Source: JBBQAA01 sp038276395
Lineage (GTDB): Bacteria; Actinomycetota; Thermoleophilia; Solirubrobacterales; Solirubrobacteraceae
DNA length: 21,848 nucleotides
Assembly (NCBI GenBank): GCA_038276395.1
Contig: JBBQAA010000061.1
Coordinates: 1-21,848 of the forward strand
Direction: 5' to 3'
The notes beneath the pieces are model-generated. The model was not told where the DNA came from, searched no databases, and saw nothing but the letters and a program-made list of their open reading frames with translations. Below are positions 6,576 through 14,129 of this stretch, one piece after another. Position numbers and translations under genes: made by a program. The first letter of the stretch is position 1; each line of letters begins with the position of its first letter.

Positions 6576-7426
6576 AGGTGGCGACGGTCCTCACCCACCG
6601 CCGCCCGACCGAGACGGCGCCGGCGCTCGACCTGCTGTGCGAGCTGGCCGCCGCGGCGGGCTACACGCTGCGCTTCGACCCCCGCGAGACGCGCAAGCAC
6701 CGCCTGCCGGAGGGGCGGGCGATCCTCGCCGACGCGGAGATCGAGCGGGACGTCGACCTCTGCCTCGTGCTCGGGGGGGACGGCACCGTCCTCACCGCGC
6801 TGCGCCACTACGCGGGCACGGAGGTCCCCGTCTTCGGGGTCAACTTCGGCGAGGTCGGCTTCCTCGCCACGGTCGATCGGGAGGATGCCGGGGTCGGGCT
6901 GCGGCGGGCGTTCGCGGGCGAGTTCGACCGTCTGGCGCTCCCCGCCATCGAGGTCGAGGGCAACGGCGCCCGCCGCCTGGCCATGAACGACCTCTCCCTG
7001 CACCGCAAGCCGGGGTTCCGCGTCGCCGACCTCGCCTACTCCGTCGGCCCCGACGAGGTCGGGCGCGTGCGCTGCGACGGGCTCGTGGTCTCGACCCCCG
7101 CCGGCTCGACGGGCTACAACCTGGCCAACGGCGGGCCGGTTATGGCCTGGGGCGTCGAGGGGTTCGTGGTCTCCTTCATCGCCCCCCACTCGCTGACGGC
7201 GCGCTCGCTCGTCGTCTCCCCGCAGGACCATCTGACGATCTCCAACCGCTCGGCCGAGGAGCCCGCCGACCTCACGGTGGACGGCCGCCCCGTGGCCGAG
7301 CTCGCGCCGGGGGAGGCGATCGGCGCGCGCTTCGTGGCCGGCTGCGGGACGCTCGCCCAGATCCCGGGCGCGACCTTCTACCACCGACTGCGCGAGAAGT
7401 TCGGCCGGTTGGCCACGGGAGTGTGA
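6572..7426 (+). CDS. nadK: NAD kinase
   Basis: Phosphorylates NAD to NADP using ATP or polyphosphate. GTG at 6572 overlaps the tlyA stop and gives 284 residues, a normal length; the frame is open 150 bases further upstream, but only inside tlyA. Key motifs: LVLGGDGTVL with GGDG at 68-71, VNFGEVGFLATV (91-101; the usual NxGxLGF is slightly altered), MNDLSLHR for substrate binding, STPAGSTGYNLANGGP (about 174-189) equivalent to STPTGSTAYSLSAGGP, and DLTVDGRP near the C-terminus. The tlyA-nadK-recN order is the standard actinobacterial arrangement. A 75-base gap with no obvious terminator separates it from recN. Confidence 0.94.
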   Translation: MKVATVLTHRRPTETAPALDLLCELAAAAGYTLRFDPRETRKHRLPEGRAILADAEIERDVDLCLVLGGDGTVLTALRHYAGTEVPVFGVNFGEVGFLATVDREDAGVGLRRAFAGEFDRLALPAIEVEGNGARRLAMNDLSLHRKPGFRVADLAYSVGPDEVGRVRCDGLVVSTPAGSTGYNLANGGPVMAWGVEGFVVSFIAPHSLTARSLVVSPQDHLTISNRSAEEPADLTVDGRPVAELAPGEAIGARFVAGCGTLAQIPGATFYHRLREKFGRLATGV

Positions 7427-7489
7427 CTTAACGCTCGCGGTGCGCGGCGATCCGGGGCTCGGGGCGGGCGCTCCGTCCAGACGCGCTGA

Positions 7490-7495
7490 TACACC
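7490..7495 (+). promoter_or_regulatory. Possible -10 element of recN
   Basis: TACACC lies six bases before ATG 7502, the same spacing as other candidate leaderless promoters here, though the final base deviates from TAnnnT. No LexA-type GAAC-N4-GTTC palindrome is visible upstream of recN. Confidence 0.25.
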
Positions 7496-7501
7496 AGACG
7501 G

Positions 7502-9181
7502 ATGCTCTGCGAGCTGCGCGTCGAGAACCTCCTGCTGATCGAGCGGGCCGAGCTGCGCCTCGGGCCGGGCCTCAACGTCATCACGGGCGAGACGGGGGCG
7601 GGGAAGACCATGCTCGCCCACGCCCTCGACCTGCTGCTCGGCGGCCGCGCGAAGCCGGGGATCGTCCGCCCCGGTGCTCCCGAGGCGTGGGTCGAGGGGG
7701 TGTTCGAGCTGCCGGAGGCGCTGCGCGCCGAGCTCGCCGAGCGCCTTCCCCCCGACTCCGAGGAGCTCGTGCTCGCCCGGCGCGTGGGGGCCGATGGCCG
7801 CACGCGAGCCTACCTCGGCGGCCGGGCGGCGACGGTCGGTGACCTGCGCGAGGCGGGTGAGCGCCTGCTCGCCTTCTACGGCCAGCACGAGCATCGCAAG
7901 CTCGCGCTCACCTCCGCCCAGCTCGACGTCCTCGACGGCTTCTGCGGGCGACCCCAGCTCGCGCGCCGTGCCGCCTACGCCGAGGCCTGGGGTGTCGCCC
8001 GGGCGGCGCGGACCGAGCTCGAATCCGCACGCGAGGCGAGCGCGGGGCGCGAGCGCGAGCTCGATCTGCTGCGCTTCGAGCTGGCCGAGATCGAGGACGC
8101 CGGCCCGAGCGAGGAGGAGGACGCGGCGCTCCGGGCCGAACGCGGGCGCGTGCGGAACATCGAGGCGCTCCGCGCCGCCGCCGCCGGGGCGCTCACCGCG
8201 CTGAGCGGCGACGGGGAGGAGGCGCCGGGCGCCGTGCCCGCTCTCGGCGTCGGCGGGCAGGCGCTCGAGGAGGTGGCGGGCATCGACGCGCCGCTTGACG
8301 CGCTCGCCGAGCGCGTGCGCTCCGTGCTCTTCGAGGCCGAGGACCTCGCGGGCGAGCTGCGTGCCTACGCCGAGGGGATCGAGGGCGCGCCGGGGAGTCT
8401 CGAGGAGGTGGAGAGCCGCCTGGCCGAGCTCGATCGCCTCGCCCGCAAGCACGGCGGGACGGTCGCCGCCGTCCTCGCCCACGCCGAGGCCTGCCGCGCC
8501 CGCCGCGCCGAGCTCGCGGGCGCCGAGGAGGCGGCGGAGGCGGCCGCAGAGCGCCTGACCGCCGCCGAGGCGCGGCTCGGCGACCTCGCGGTCGCCCTCG
8601 GGGGCGCCCGCCGCGCCGCCGCGCCCGCGCTCGCCGCGGGTGTGCGCGAACGCCTCGGCGAGCTGGCCATGGAGGGCGCGGTCTTCGCGGTCGAGCTCTC
8701 ACCGCGAGAGGCGCCCGGCCCGTCCGGCGCCGAGAACGTGGAGTTCCTGATCGCCCCGAACCCAGGGGTCCCCGCCGGCCCGCTGCGGGAGATCGCCTCA
8801 GGCGGTGAGACCTCGCGCGTTATGCTCGCGCTCATGGCCGTGGCCCACGCCGAGGACGCTCCGGGTGCCGACGCCCGCCTGCTCGTCTTCGACGAGGTCG
8901 ACGCGGGGATCGGCGGCGTCACCGCCCGCGCGGTCGGCGCGCAGCTCCGCGCGCTGGCCGCCGGCCGCCAGGTCCTCTGCATCACCCACCTCCCGCACAT
9001 CGCCTCGGTGGCCGACCGCCATTTCCGGATCGCCAAGGACGTGAGCGGCGAGACCGCGCGCACCACGGTCGCCGGGATCGACGGCGACGAGCTCGTCGGG
9101 GAGATCGTGCGGATGCTCGGCGCCGAGCCGGCGGACGGAGCCGCTCGCGAGCACGCGCGGACGCTGCTGGCGGCGGCGTAG
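7502..9181 (+). CDS. recN: DNA repair protein RecN
   Basis: An SMC-like ATPase of double-strand-break repair that tethers DNA ends for RecA-dependent recombination. At 559 residues it matches the family. The N-terminal MLCELRVENLLLIERAEL is typical, with Walker A GETGAGKT at 29-36. A long Glu/Ala/Arg-rich coiled-coil middle (about 150-400) contains the FYGQHEHRKL hinge-proximal motif near residue 123. The C-terminal head has the ABC signature EIASGGETSRVMLAL (about 430-443), Walker B LLVFDEVDAGIGG (about 460-472) and the switch histidine in CITHLPHIA. Start ATG 7502 is the only sensible start. It follows nadK by 75 bases, and the next gene begins nine bases after its stop. Confidence 0.96.
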   Translation: MLCELRVENLLLIERAELRLGPGLNVITGETGAGKTMLAHALDLLLGGRAKPGIVRPGAPEAWVEGVFELPEALRAELAERLPPDSEELVLARRVGADGRTRAYLGGRAATVGDLREAGERLLAFYGQHEHRKLALTSAQLDVLDGFCGRPQLARRAAYAEAWGVARAARTELESAREASAGRERELDLLRFELAEIEDAGPSEEEDAALRAERGRVRNIEALRAAAAGALTALSGDGEEAPGAVPALGVGGQALEEVAGIDAPLDALAERVRSVLFEAEDLAGELRAYAEGIEGAPGSLEEVESRLAELDRLARKHGGTVAAVLAHAEACRARRAELAGAEEAAEAAAERLTAAEARLGDLAVALGGARRAAAPALAAGVRERLGELAMEGAVFAVELSPREAPGPSGAENVEFLIAPNPGVPAGPLREIASGGETSRVMLALMAVAHAEDAPGADARLLVFDEVDAGIGGVTARAVGAQLRALAAGRQVLCITHLPHIASVADRHFRIAKDVSGETARTTVAGIDGDELVGEIVRMLGAEPADGAAREHARTLLAAA

Positions 9182-9190
9182 GGCGCGAGC

Positions 9191-10078
9191 GTGCGCGAGC
9201 GTCCCTTCCCCGAGCTCCCCGGCGTCACGCACCGCATGGTCCCGGCCGGCGAGGTCGAGCTGCACGTGGCCGAGGCGGGCGAAGGCGAGCCCGTCGTCCT
9301 CCTGCACGGCTGGCCCCAGCACTGGTACATGTGGCGGAAGGTCATCCCGCTGCTCGCCGACCGGTTCCGCGTCCACGCGGTCGACCTGCGCGGCTTCGGG
9401 TGGTCTGACGCCCCCGCCTCCTCCTACGAGAAGGAGGAGCTCGCAAGCGACGTCATCGCGCTCCTGCGCGCGCTCGGCGCCGGGCCCGTCCGCCTGGCCG
9501 GACACGACTGGGGCGGCTTCGTCGGCTTCCTCGCGACGCTGCGCGCCCCCGAGCTCGTCTCGGGCTACGCGGCATTCTCGATCCTGCATCCGTGGTCGCG
9601 GACCCGACTGACGCCGCGGACGCTCGCGCGGGCCTCCTACCAGCTCGTCATGGCCGCGCCCGGGCTCGGCTCGCTCGCCCAGCGGCGCACCGGCTTCCTC
9701 TCCGCCGTGCTCTCCCACGGCGGCGAGGAGGGGATCCGCAGCCGCGCCGAGCGCGAGAGCTTCGTGGCGCCGTTCCGCGAGCCCGCGCGCGCCGAGGCCG
9801 CCTCGCGGGTTTACCGCTCCTTCCTGCTCAAGGAGCGCGCGGCACTGCCCGCGGCCTACGCGGGCGCGCGGCTCGCCGTCCCCGCCCGCCTCACGGCCGG
9901 TACCGAGGATCCCGTCATCACCGCCGCGCTCCTGACCGGCTTCGAGGCCCACGGCGCGGAGCTCGCCGCCGAGCGCATCCCCGGCGGCCACTGGCTGCCC
10001 GAGCAGCACCCCGCGGCGGTGGCCGAGCGCATCGCCGCGCTGCCCGGCCCGCCCGCCGCCGCCGCCAGCGCCGCGTAG
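9191..10078 (+). CDS. Alpha/beta-hydrolase, epoxide hydrolase-like
   Basis: A 295-residue alpha/beta-hydrolase. The strand after the first beta-turn carries the oxyanion HGWP motif (39-42) typical of epoxide hydrolases; the nucleophile elbow is GHDWGG with Asp106. An acid residue lies in GTEDPV (Asp240) and the catalytic histidine in GGHWLPEQHP (His267). An aspartate nucleophile plus HGxP favours epoxide hydrolase or haloalkane-dehalogenase-type chemistry over esterase. The two cap-domain tyrosines needed for epoxide opening cannot be assigned with confidence. GTG 9191 is nine bases past the recN stop, so it is probably co-transcribed. Its position is unusual: in mycobacteria steA and mctB homologues lie between recN and pyrG. 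Substrate unknown. Confidence 0.85.
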   Translation: MRERPFPELPGVTHRMVPAGEVELHVAEAGEGEPVVLLHGWPQHWYMWRKVIPLLADRFRVHAVDLRGFGWSDAPASSYEKEELASDVIALLRALGAGPVRLAGHDWGGFVGFLATLRAPELVSGYAAFSILHPWSRTRLTPRTLARASYQLVMAAPGLGSLAQRRTGFLSAVLSHGGEEGIRSRAERESFVAPFREPARAEAASRVYRSFLLKERAALPAAYAGARLAVPARLTAGTEDPVITAALLTGFEAHGAELAAERIPGGHWLPEQHPAAVAERIAALPGPPAAAASAA

Positions 10079-10167
10079 GACGCGCGCAAGTAATCGGTCC
10101 GCGGTCGTCGCGCGCCCCCGCGCGCTGAGCGCACGCTCGTCTCGCGCGACCCGTCCGCGGGGCGCGT

Positions 10168-10173
10168 TAGCTT
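10168..10173 (+). promoter_or_regulatory. Possible -10 element before the glycosyltransferase remnant
   Basis: TAGCTT (TAnnnT) lies six bases before GTG 10180, again a leaderless spacing. It sits in an otherwise almost A/T-free stretch, which makes it stand out. It may still drive transcription into pyrG even though the first gene appears broken. Confidence 0.35.
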
Positions 10174-10179
10174 CCCGCC

Positions 10180-10568
10180 GTGCGCGCCTCGCCCCTCATT
10201 CTCTCGGGTACCGCCGCCGCGCTCCTCGGCCTCTCGATGCTGCGCGCGCTCACCGCCCACGGGCACGTGCGGGAGAACTTCCGCGGGCGCGCGCTGCCCT
10301 TCCCGGCGGGGAGGCGCTCGGGCTCCGGCGCGGGTCGGTGCTCGTCCTCGGCTCCTTCGACCTCCGCGAGCGCGCCATGCTCGGCGCCACCGGGTCGGTC
10401 CTGATGGGCGGCCTCGCCGGGCTGTGGATCGTCCTCACCCTGGGCGCCGCGGGGCAGCTCCTCGCCCTCGCCGGCCTGACCGTCCTCGGCGAGCTCCGCT
10501 CTCTCTCCGTGCTCATCGAGCGCACGCCGCTGCTCCGTACACTCGACTCCATCGGGAGGCCCCACTGA
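10180..10568 (+). pseudogene. Collapsed remnant of a MraY/WecA-like glycosyltransferase 4 family gene
   Basis: From GTG 10180 one frame encodes a hydrophobic N-terminus and VRENFRGRALPFPAG, close to the N-terminal N-[YF]-RGR-x-[LV]-P motif of MraY/WecA-type membrane phosphosugar transferases. After about base 10308 the similarity continues in a different frame (codons from 10308): EALGLRRGSVLVLGSFDLRE, then RAMLGATGSVLMGGLAGLW and a hydrophobic tail ending in ERTPLLRTLDSIGRP. This matches the C-terminal end of the same family (DLRE-K/R-AMLGDxGAN ... NPLLRxLDxLGRP). The roughly 200-residue middle is absent, the frame is broken and the MLGD aspartate is alanine. I read this as an internal deletion plus frameshift. 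A short surviving membrane protein translated from GTG 10338 (76 codons) is an alternative. Its stop overlaps the pyrG start by one base. Confidence 0.6.
10538..10559 (+). promoter_or_regulatory. Candidate -10 and Shine-Dalgarno of pyrG
   Basis: TACACT (10538-10543) fits the TAnnnT -10 and GGGAGG (10554-10559) is a strong ribosome binding site, eight bases before ATG 10568. Together they would give a leader of roughly 15-20 bases. The clear ribosome binding site fixes the pyrG start, although the frame is open further upstream. Confidence 0.45.
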
Positions 10569-12250
10569 TGCAAAGCGACCCGTCCCCCGCTCCCGTCTAC
10601 GTCTTCGTCACGGGAGGCGTCGTCTCCTCGCTGGGGAAGGGCATCGCCGCCTCCTCGATCGGCCGCCTGCTCGTCTCGCGGGGGCTGCGGGTCGCCCTGC
10701 AGAAGTTCGATCCCTACATCAACGTCGACCCGGGGACGATGTCCCCCTACCAGCACGGGGAGGTCTTCGTCACCGAGGACGGCGCCGAGACCGACCTCGA
10801 CCTCGGCCACTACGAGCGCTTCACCGACGCCAACACCTCGCGCTCCTCGAACGTCACGACGGGCGCGATCTACCACTCGGTCATCCGCCGCGAGCGCAGG
10901 GGGGACTACCTGGGCGCCACCGTGCAGGTCGTCCCCCACATCGTCGACGAGATCAAGCAGCGGATCCGGCTCGTGGGCGAGGCCTCGGACGTCGACGTCG
11001 TCATCACCGAGATCGGCGGCACGGTAGGCGACATCGAGTCCTTGCCCTTCCTCGAGGCGATCCGCCAGTTCCCGGTCGACGTGGGGCGGCGGCGGTGCAT
11101 GTACGTCCACCTCACGCTCGTGCCCTACATCGCCCACGCGGGGGAGCTGAAGACGAAGCCGACCCAGCACTCCGTCAACGAGCTCCGGCGCATCGGCATC
11201 CAGCCCGACGTCGTCGTCTGCCGCTCGGAGGGCGCGCTCTCCCCGGAGATCCGCGGGAAGATCGGCATGTTCGCCTCGCTGCCGGTCGAGAACGTGGTCT
11301 CCGCGCGCGACGCCGCGGACATCTACCAGGTCCCGCTGAACTTCCGCGAGGAGGGCGTCGACGAGCTCGTGCTCGGCCACTTCGGGATCGAGGCGCCGCC
11401 ACCCGACCTCGAGGAGTGGGAGGACGTCGTCGCCGATCTCGCCGACGCCGAGGACGAGGTGCGGATCGCGCTCGTGGGTAAGTACGTCAAGCTCGAGGAC
11501 GCCTATCTGTCGGTGGTCGAGGCGCTCCGCCACGGCGGCGCCGCGCACGGCGCGCGGGTCGTCATCGACTGGATCGACTCCGAGCGCGTGGAACGCGACG
11601 AGGTGCGCCGGCGCCTGCGGGGCGTGGACGGCATCCTCGTCCCCGGCGGCTTCGGCGGCCGCGGCGCCGAGGGCAAGATCGCCGCCGCCCAGATCGCGCG
11701 GGAGACGGGGATCCCCTACCTGGGGATCTGCCTGGGCATGCAGATCGCCGTGGCCGAGTTCGCCCGCCACGTCGCGGGCATGGAGGGCGCGAACTCCACC
11801 GAGTTCGATCCCGAGACCCCGTTCCCCGTCATCGACCTCCTGCCCGAGCAGAAGGAGGTCGCCGACATGGGCGGGACGATGCGGCTCGGCGCGGACCCCG
11901 TGAAGCTCCACGAGAGCACGCGGGCGCGGGAGCTCTACGGCGAGGCCGTCGTCTACGAGCGCCACCGCCACCGCTACGAGGTCAACAACGTGCTGCGCCG
12001 CCGGCTCGAGGCGGCCGGGCTCGTGTGCTCCGGCACCTCGCCCGACGATCGCCTCGTGGAGATCGTCGAGCTCCCCGAGCACCCGTTCTACGTGGCCTCC
12101 CAGTTCCACCCGGAGTTCAAGTCCCGCCCGCAGCGCCCCGCGCCGCTCTTCCGCGACTTCGTCGGCGCGGCGCTCGCCCGCTCCCGGGCGGGCGCCGGGG
12201 CGGCGGGCAAGGCGGACGAGCTCCGCGTGGCCCGCGCCGAGCGGGCGTGA
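10568..12250 (+). CDS. pyrG: CTP synthase
   Basis: Converts UTP to CTP with ATP and glutamine. The 560-residue protein starts at ATG 10568 after GGGAGG. The N-terminal synthetase domain shows TGGVVSSLGKGIAASSIG, KFDPYINVDPGTMSPYQHGE, VTEDGAETDLDLGHYERF (Mg and UTP contacts), the CTP/UTP segment EIGGTVGDIES, and TKPTQHSV. The C-terminal class I glutamine amidotransferase domain has GGFGGRG, the nucleophile Cys388 in GICLGMQ, and the His514/Glu516 pair in QFHPEFKS. A final Ala/Arg-rich tail of about 30 residues is variable in the family. The stop overlaps the peptidase start (GTGA). Gene order is as in mycobacteria (recN ... pyrG, nudix, xerD). Confidence 0.97.
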   Translation: MQSDPSPAPVYVFVTGGVVSSLGKGIAASSIGRLLVSRGLRVALQKFDPYINVDPGTMSPYQHGEVFVTEDGAETDLDLGHYERFTDANTSRSSNVTTGAIYHSVIRRERRGDYLGATVQVVPHIVDEIKQRIRLVGEASDVDVVITEIGGTVGDIESLPFLEAIRQFPVDVGRRRCMYVHLTLVPYIAHAGELKTKPTQHSVNELRRIGIQPDVVVCRSEGALSPEIRGKIGMFASLPVENVVSARDAADIYQVPLNFREEGVDELVLGHFGIEAPPPDLEEWEDVVADLADAEDEVRIALVGKYVKLEDAYLSVVEALRHGGAAHGARVVIDWIDSERVERDEVRRRLRGVDGILVPGGFGGRGAEGKIAAAQIARETGIPYLGICLGMQIAVAEFARHVAGMEGANSTEFDPETPFPVIDLLPEQKEVADMGGTMRLGADPVKLHESTRARELYGEAVVYERHRHRYEVNNVLRRRLEAAGLVCSGTSPDDRLVEIVELPEHPFYVASQFHPEFKSRPQRPAPLFRDFVGAALARSRAGAGAAGKADELRVARAERA

Positions 12251-13356
12251 GCCCGGCCTCGGCGAGCGAGCACGGACGCCTGCACGCGCTCTTCGCCGAG
12301 CTCTGCGCGATCCCCAGCCCGTCGGGGGACGAGGGCGCCTGCGCGGCCCGCGTCGCCGCGGAGCTCCGCGACCTCGGAGCCGAGACCGATCCGCCCGACG
12401 CGCGGGGGAACCTGCTCGCGCGGATCCCGGGGCGCGGTGCCCGGACGCTGCTCCTGTGCGCGCACCTCGACACCGTCCCGCCCGGCGGGGCGATCCGGCC
12501 CGTGTGCGAGGAGGGCGTGTGGCGCAACGCCGAGCCCGGCGCGTTGCTCGGCGCCGACAACAAGGCCGCGGTGGCGGTCATCCTCCTCGCCGCCCGGCGC
12601 GCCGTGCGCGATTCCCCGGAGACCGGCCTCGAGCTGCTCTTCACCGTCCACGAGGAGGACGGCCTGCAGGGGGCGAAGGCCTTCGACACCGCTCGCCTGG
12701 CGGCGGATTGGGGCTACGTCCTCGACCACGCGACGCCGATCGGGGAGATCGTCCTCGCCGCGCCGACGTACTTCCGGCTCGACGCCGAGTTCCGCGGTCA
12801 GAGCGCCCACGCGGGCCTGCATCCCGAGCAGGGGCGCAGCGCGATCCTCGCCGCCGCGCGCGCCGTGGCGGCGCTGCGGCTCGGGCGCCTGGACGCCGAG
12901 ACCACCGCCAACGCGGGGCGAATCCGGGGCGGCAGCGCGGCCAACGTCGTGGCCGAGCGCTGCGCCGTCGAGCTCGAGGCCCGCTCGCTCGACCGCGAAC
13001 GGGCCGAGCGCGTGGTGGGGGAGATGGTCGACGCCTGCCAGGACGCCGCGGGCGCGACGGAGTGCGACGTCGACGTGCGCGTCGAGTGCCTCTTCCACGG
13101 CTACCGCACCCGGCCCTCGGCCCCGGCCGTCCGCGCCGCCGAGGCGGCGCTCCGCTCGGCGGGCCACGAGCCGCGCCGCATCGTGACGGGCGGGGGCTCG
13201 GACGCCAACGCGCTCGAGCACGCGGGCTTCCCCTGCCTGAACCTGGCCAACGGCACCGAGCACGCCCACGAGCCCGAGGAGCGCGTGAGCGTGCGGGCGC
13301 TCGAGTCCATGCTCGACGTCGTCCTGGCGCTGCCGGGTGCCGCCGCGGCGTGCTGA
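12247..13356 (+). CDS. M20-family zinc peptidase, tripeptidase T-like
   Basis: A metallopeptidase of the M20 (PepT/DapE/CPG2) family, cytosolic and without a signal peptide. GTG 12247 overlaps the pyrG stop and gives 369 residues; the frame's upstream extension lies wholly inside pyrG. Metal and catalytic residues are visible: His73 and Asp75 in AHLDTVPPG, bridging Asp104 in GADNKA, the catalytic/ligand pair Glu136-Glu137 in VHEEDG, Asp160 in YVLDHA, and C-terminal His341 in GTEHAHEPEE. The dimerisation domain (RLDAEFRGQSAHAGLHPEQG) is typical of peptidase T-like members. The substrate is probably a small peptide, but this is inferred from family. Its insertion between pyrG and the Nudix gene differs from mycobacteria. 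Confidence 0.9.
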   Translation: MSPASASEHGRLHALFAELCAIPSPSGDEGACAARVAAELRDLGAETDPPDARGNLLARIPGRGARTLLLCAHLDTVPPGGAIRPVCEEGVWRNAEPGALLGADNKAAVAVILLAARRAVRDSPETGLELLFTVHEEDGLQGAKAFDTARLAADWGYVLDHATPIGEIVLAAPTYFRLDAEFRGQSAHAGLHPEQGRSAILAAARAVAALRLGRLDAETTANAGRIRGGSAANVVAERCAVELEARSLDRERAERVVGEMVDACQDAAGATECDVDVRVECLFHGYRTRPSAPAVRAAEAALRSAGHEPRRIVTGGGSDANALEHAGFPCLNLANGTEHAHEPEERVSVRALESMLDVVLALPGAAAAC

Positions 13357-13514
13357 GCCTCGCCCGCGGCTTCGAGTCCGACGGGGCGGCCGACCTCGAC
13401 GGCCACCCGGCCTCCGGTCTCCCGGCCCGGACGGTGGGCCGCGGACGAGGACCCGGCGTTCTTCCGCGCCGCGCGGGCCGGCGGCGACGTCCTCGCCGGT
13501 ATGGTCCGCGCCGG
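13357..13514. other. Intergenic gap between the M20 peptidase and the Nudix gene
   Basis: 158 bases with no supported start codon. In the peptidase's own frame, codons from 13441 read ADEDPAFFRAARAGGDVLAG and end at TGA 13516-13518 overlapping the Nudix ATG, which looks protein-like. No ATG or GTG begins this frame after the peptidase stop, except an ATG at 13501 five codons before the end. It may be the tail of a lost gene or simply GC-driven. Confidence 0.3.
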
Positions 13515-14048
13515 ATGAGCGGCGGCGCCCCCTTCGAGAAGACCGGGGAGGAGGTCAAGTTCGAGGGCCACATCGGCACCGTCCGGATCGACACCTTCCG
13601 CCACGACGACGGCGCGGAGGTCACCCGCGAGATCGTGGCCCATCCCGGGGCGGTGGGGATCCTCGCCATCGACGACCTGCACATCTGGCTCGTGCGCCAG
13701 CCGCGCGAGGTCGTCGGCGAGGTCACGCTCGAGATACCGGCCGGCAAGCTCGACCGTCCCGGCGAGCCTCCCGAGGAGACGGCCAAGCGCGAGCTGGCCG
13801 AGGAGATCGGCAAGGCCGCCGGGCGTTGGGAGCTCCTGACCTGGTTCTACACCTCGCCCGGCTTCACCGACGAACGCGTCGAGATCTACCTGGCCGAGGA
13901 CCTCTCCGACGCCCGGGCGGAGACCGAGGAGGAGGAGCGGATCGAGATCGTCTCCTGGCCGCTCTCCGATCTCGACGGCGCCCTGGCCGAGTGCCGCGAC
14001 GCGAAGTCCATCGTCGCGCTCCAGGCGCTCGCCCGCCGGCGCGGCTGA
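13515..14048 (+). CDS. Nudix hydrolase, ADP-ribose pyrophosphatase type
   Basis: Hydrolyses nucleoside diphosphate derivatives, most likely ADP-ribose to AMP and ribose 5-phosphate. ATG 13515 gives 177 residues. The Nudix box runs from Gly77 (GKLDRPGE) through KRELAEEIG at 91-99. It has six rather than five residues between the first Gly and Glu, a spacing also found in the mycobacterial homologue Rv1700 (GLLDVAGE) as I recall it. EIPAG just before the box and FYTSPGFTDERVEIYLAEDL after it, plus the acidic ETEEEERIEI segment, are hallmarks of the ADP-ribose pyrophosphatase subgroup. The position between pyrG and xerD matches Rv1700. No Shine-Dalgarno sequence is obvious before the ATG. Confidence 0.9.
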   Translation: MSGGAPFEKTGEEVKFEGHIGTVRIDTFRHDDGAEVTREIVAHPGAVGILAIDDLHIWLVRQPREVVGEVTLEIPAGKLDRPGEPPEETAKRELAEEIGKAAGRWELLTWFYTSPGFTDERVEIYLAEDLSDARAETEEEERIEIVSWPLSDLDGALAECRDAKSIVALQALARRRG

Positions 14049-14129
14049 CAGGCGCGCCGGCGCACGGGCCGCGCCGGGCGCGTCCGTGCCCCGCGAGGGT
14101 TTTCGCGCGCCGGGGCGAACGAGAGGGAT

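Noticed and set aside
6125..8482. A 785-codon minus-strand open frame opposite tlyA, nadK and recN
   Set aside because: It has no recognisable domain, is low-complexity (Arg, Gly, Glu, His-rich) and mirrors codon bias of the well-supported plus-strand genes. High GC removes stop codons from this antisense frame.
10250..12109. A 619-codon minus-strand open frame opposite pyrG
   Set aside because: It is an antisense shadow of pyrG, which is conserved along its full length. The minus product shows only repetitive Asp/Val/Gly/His-rich text.
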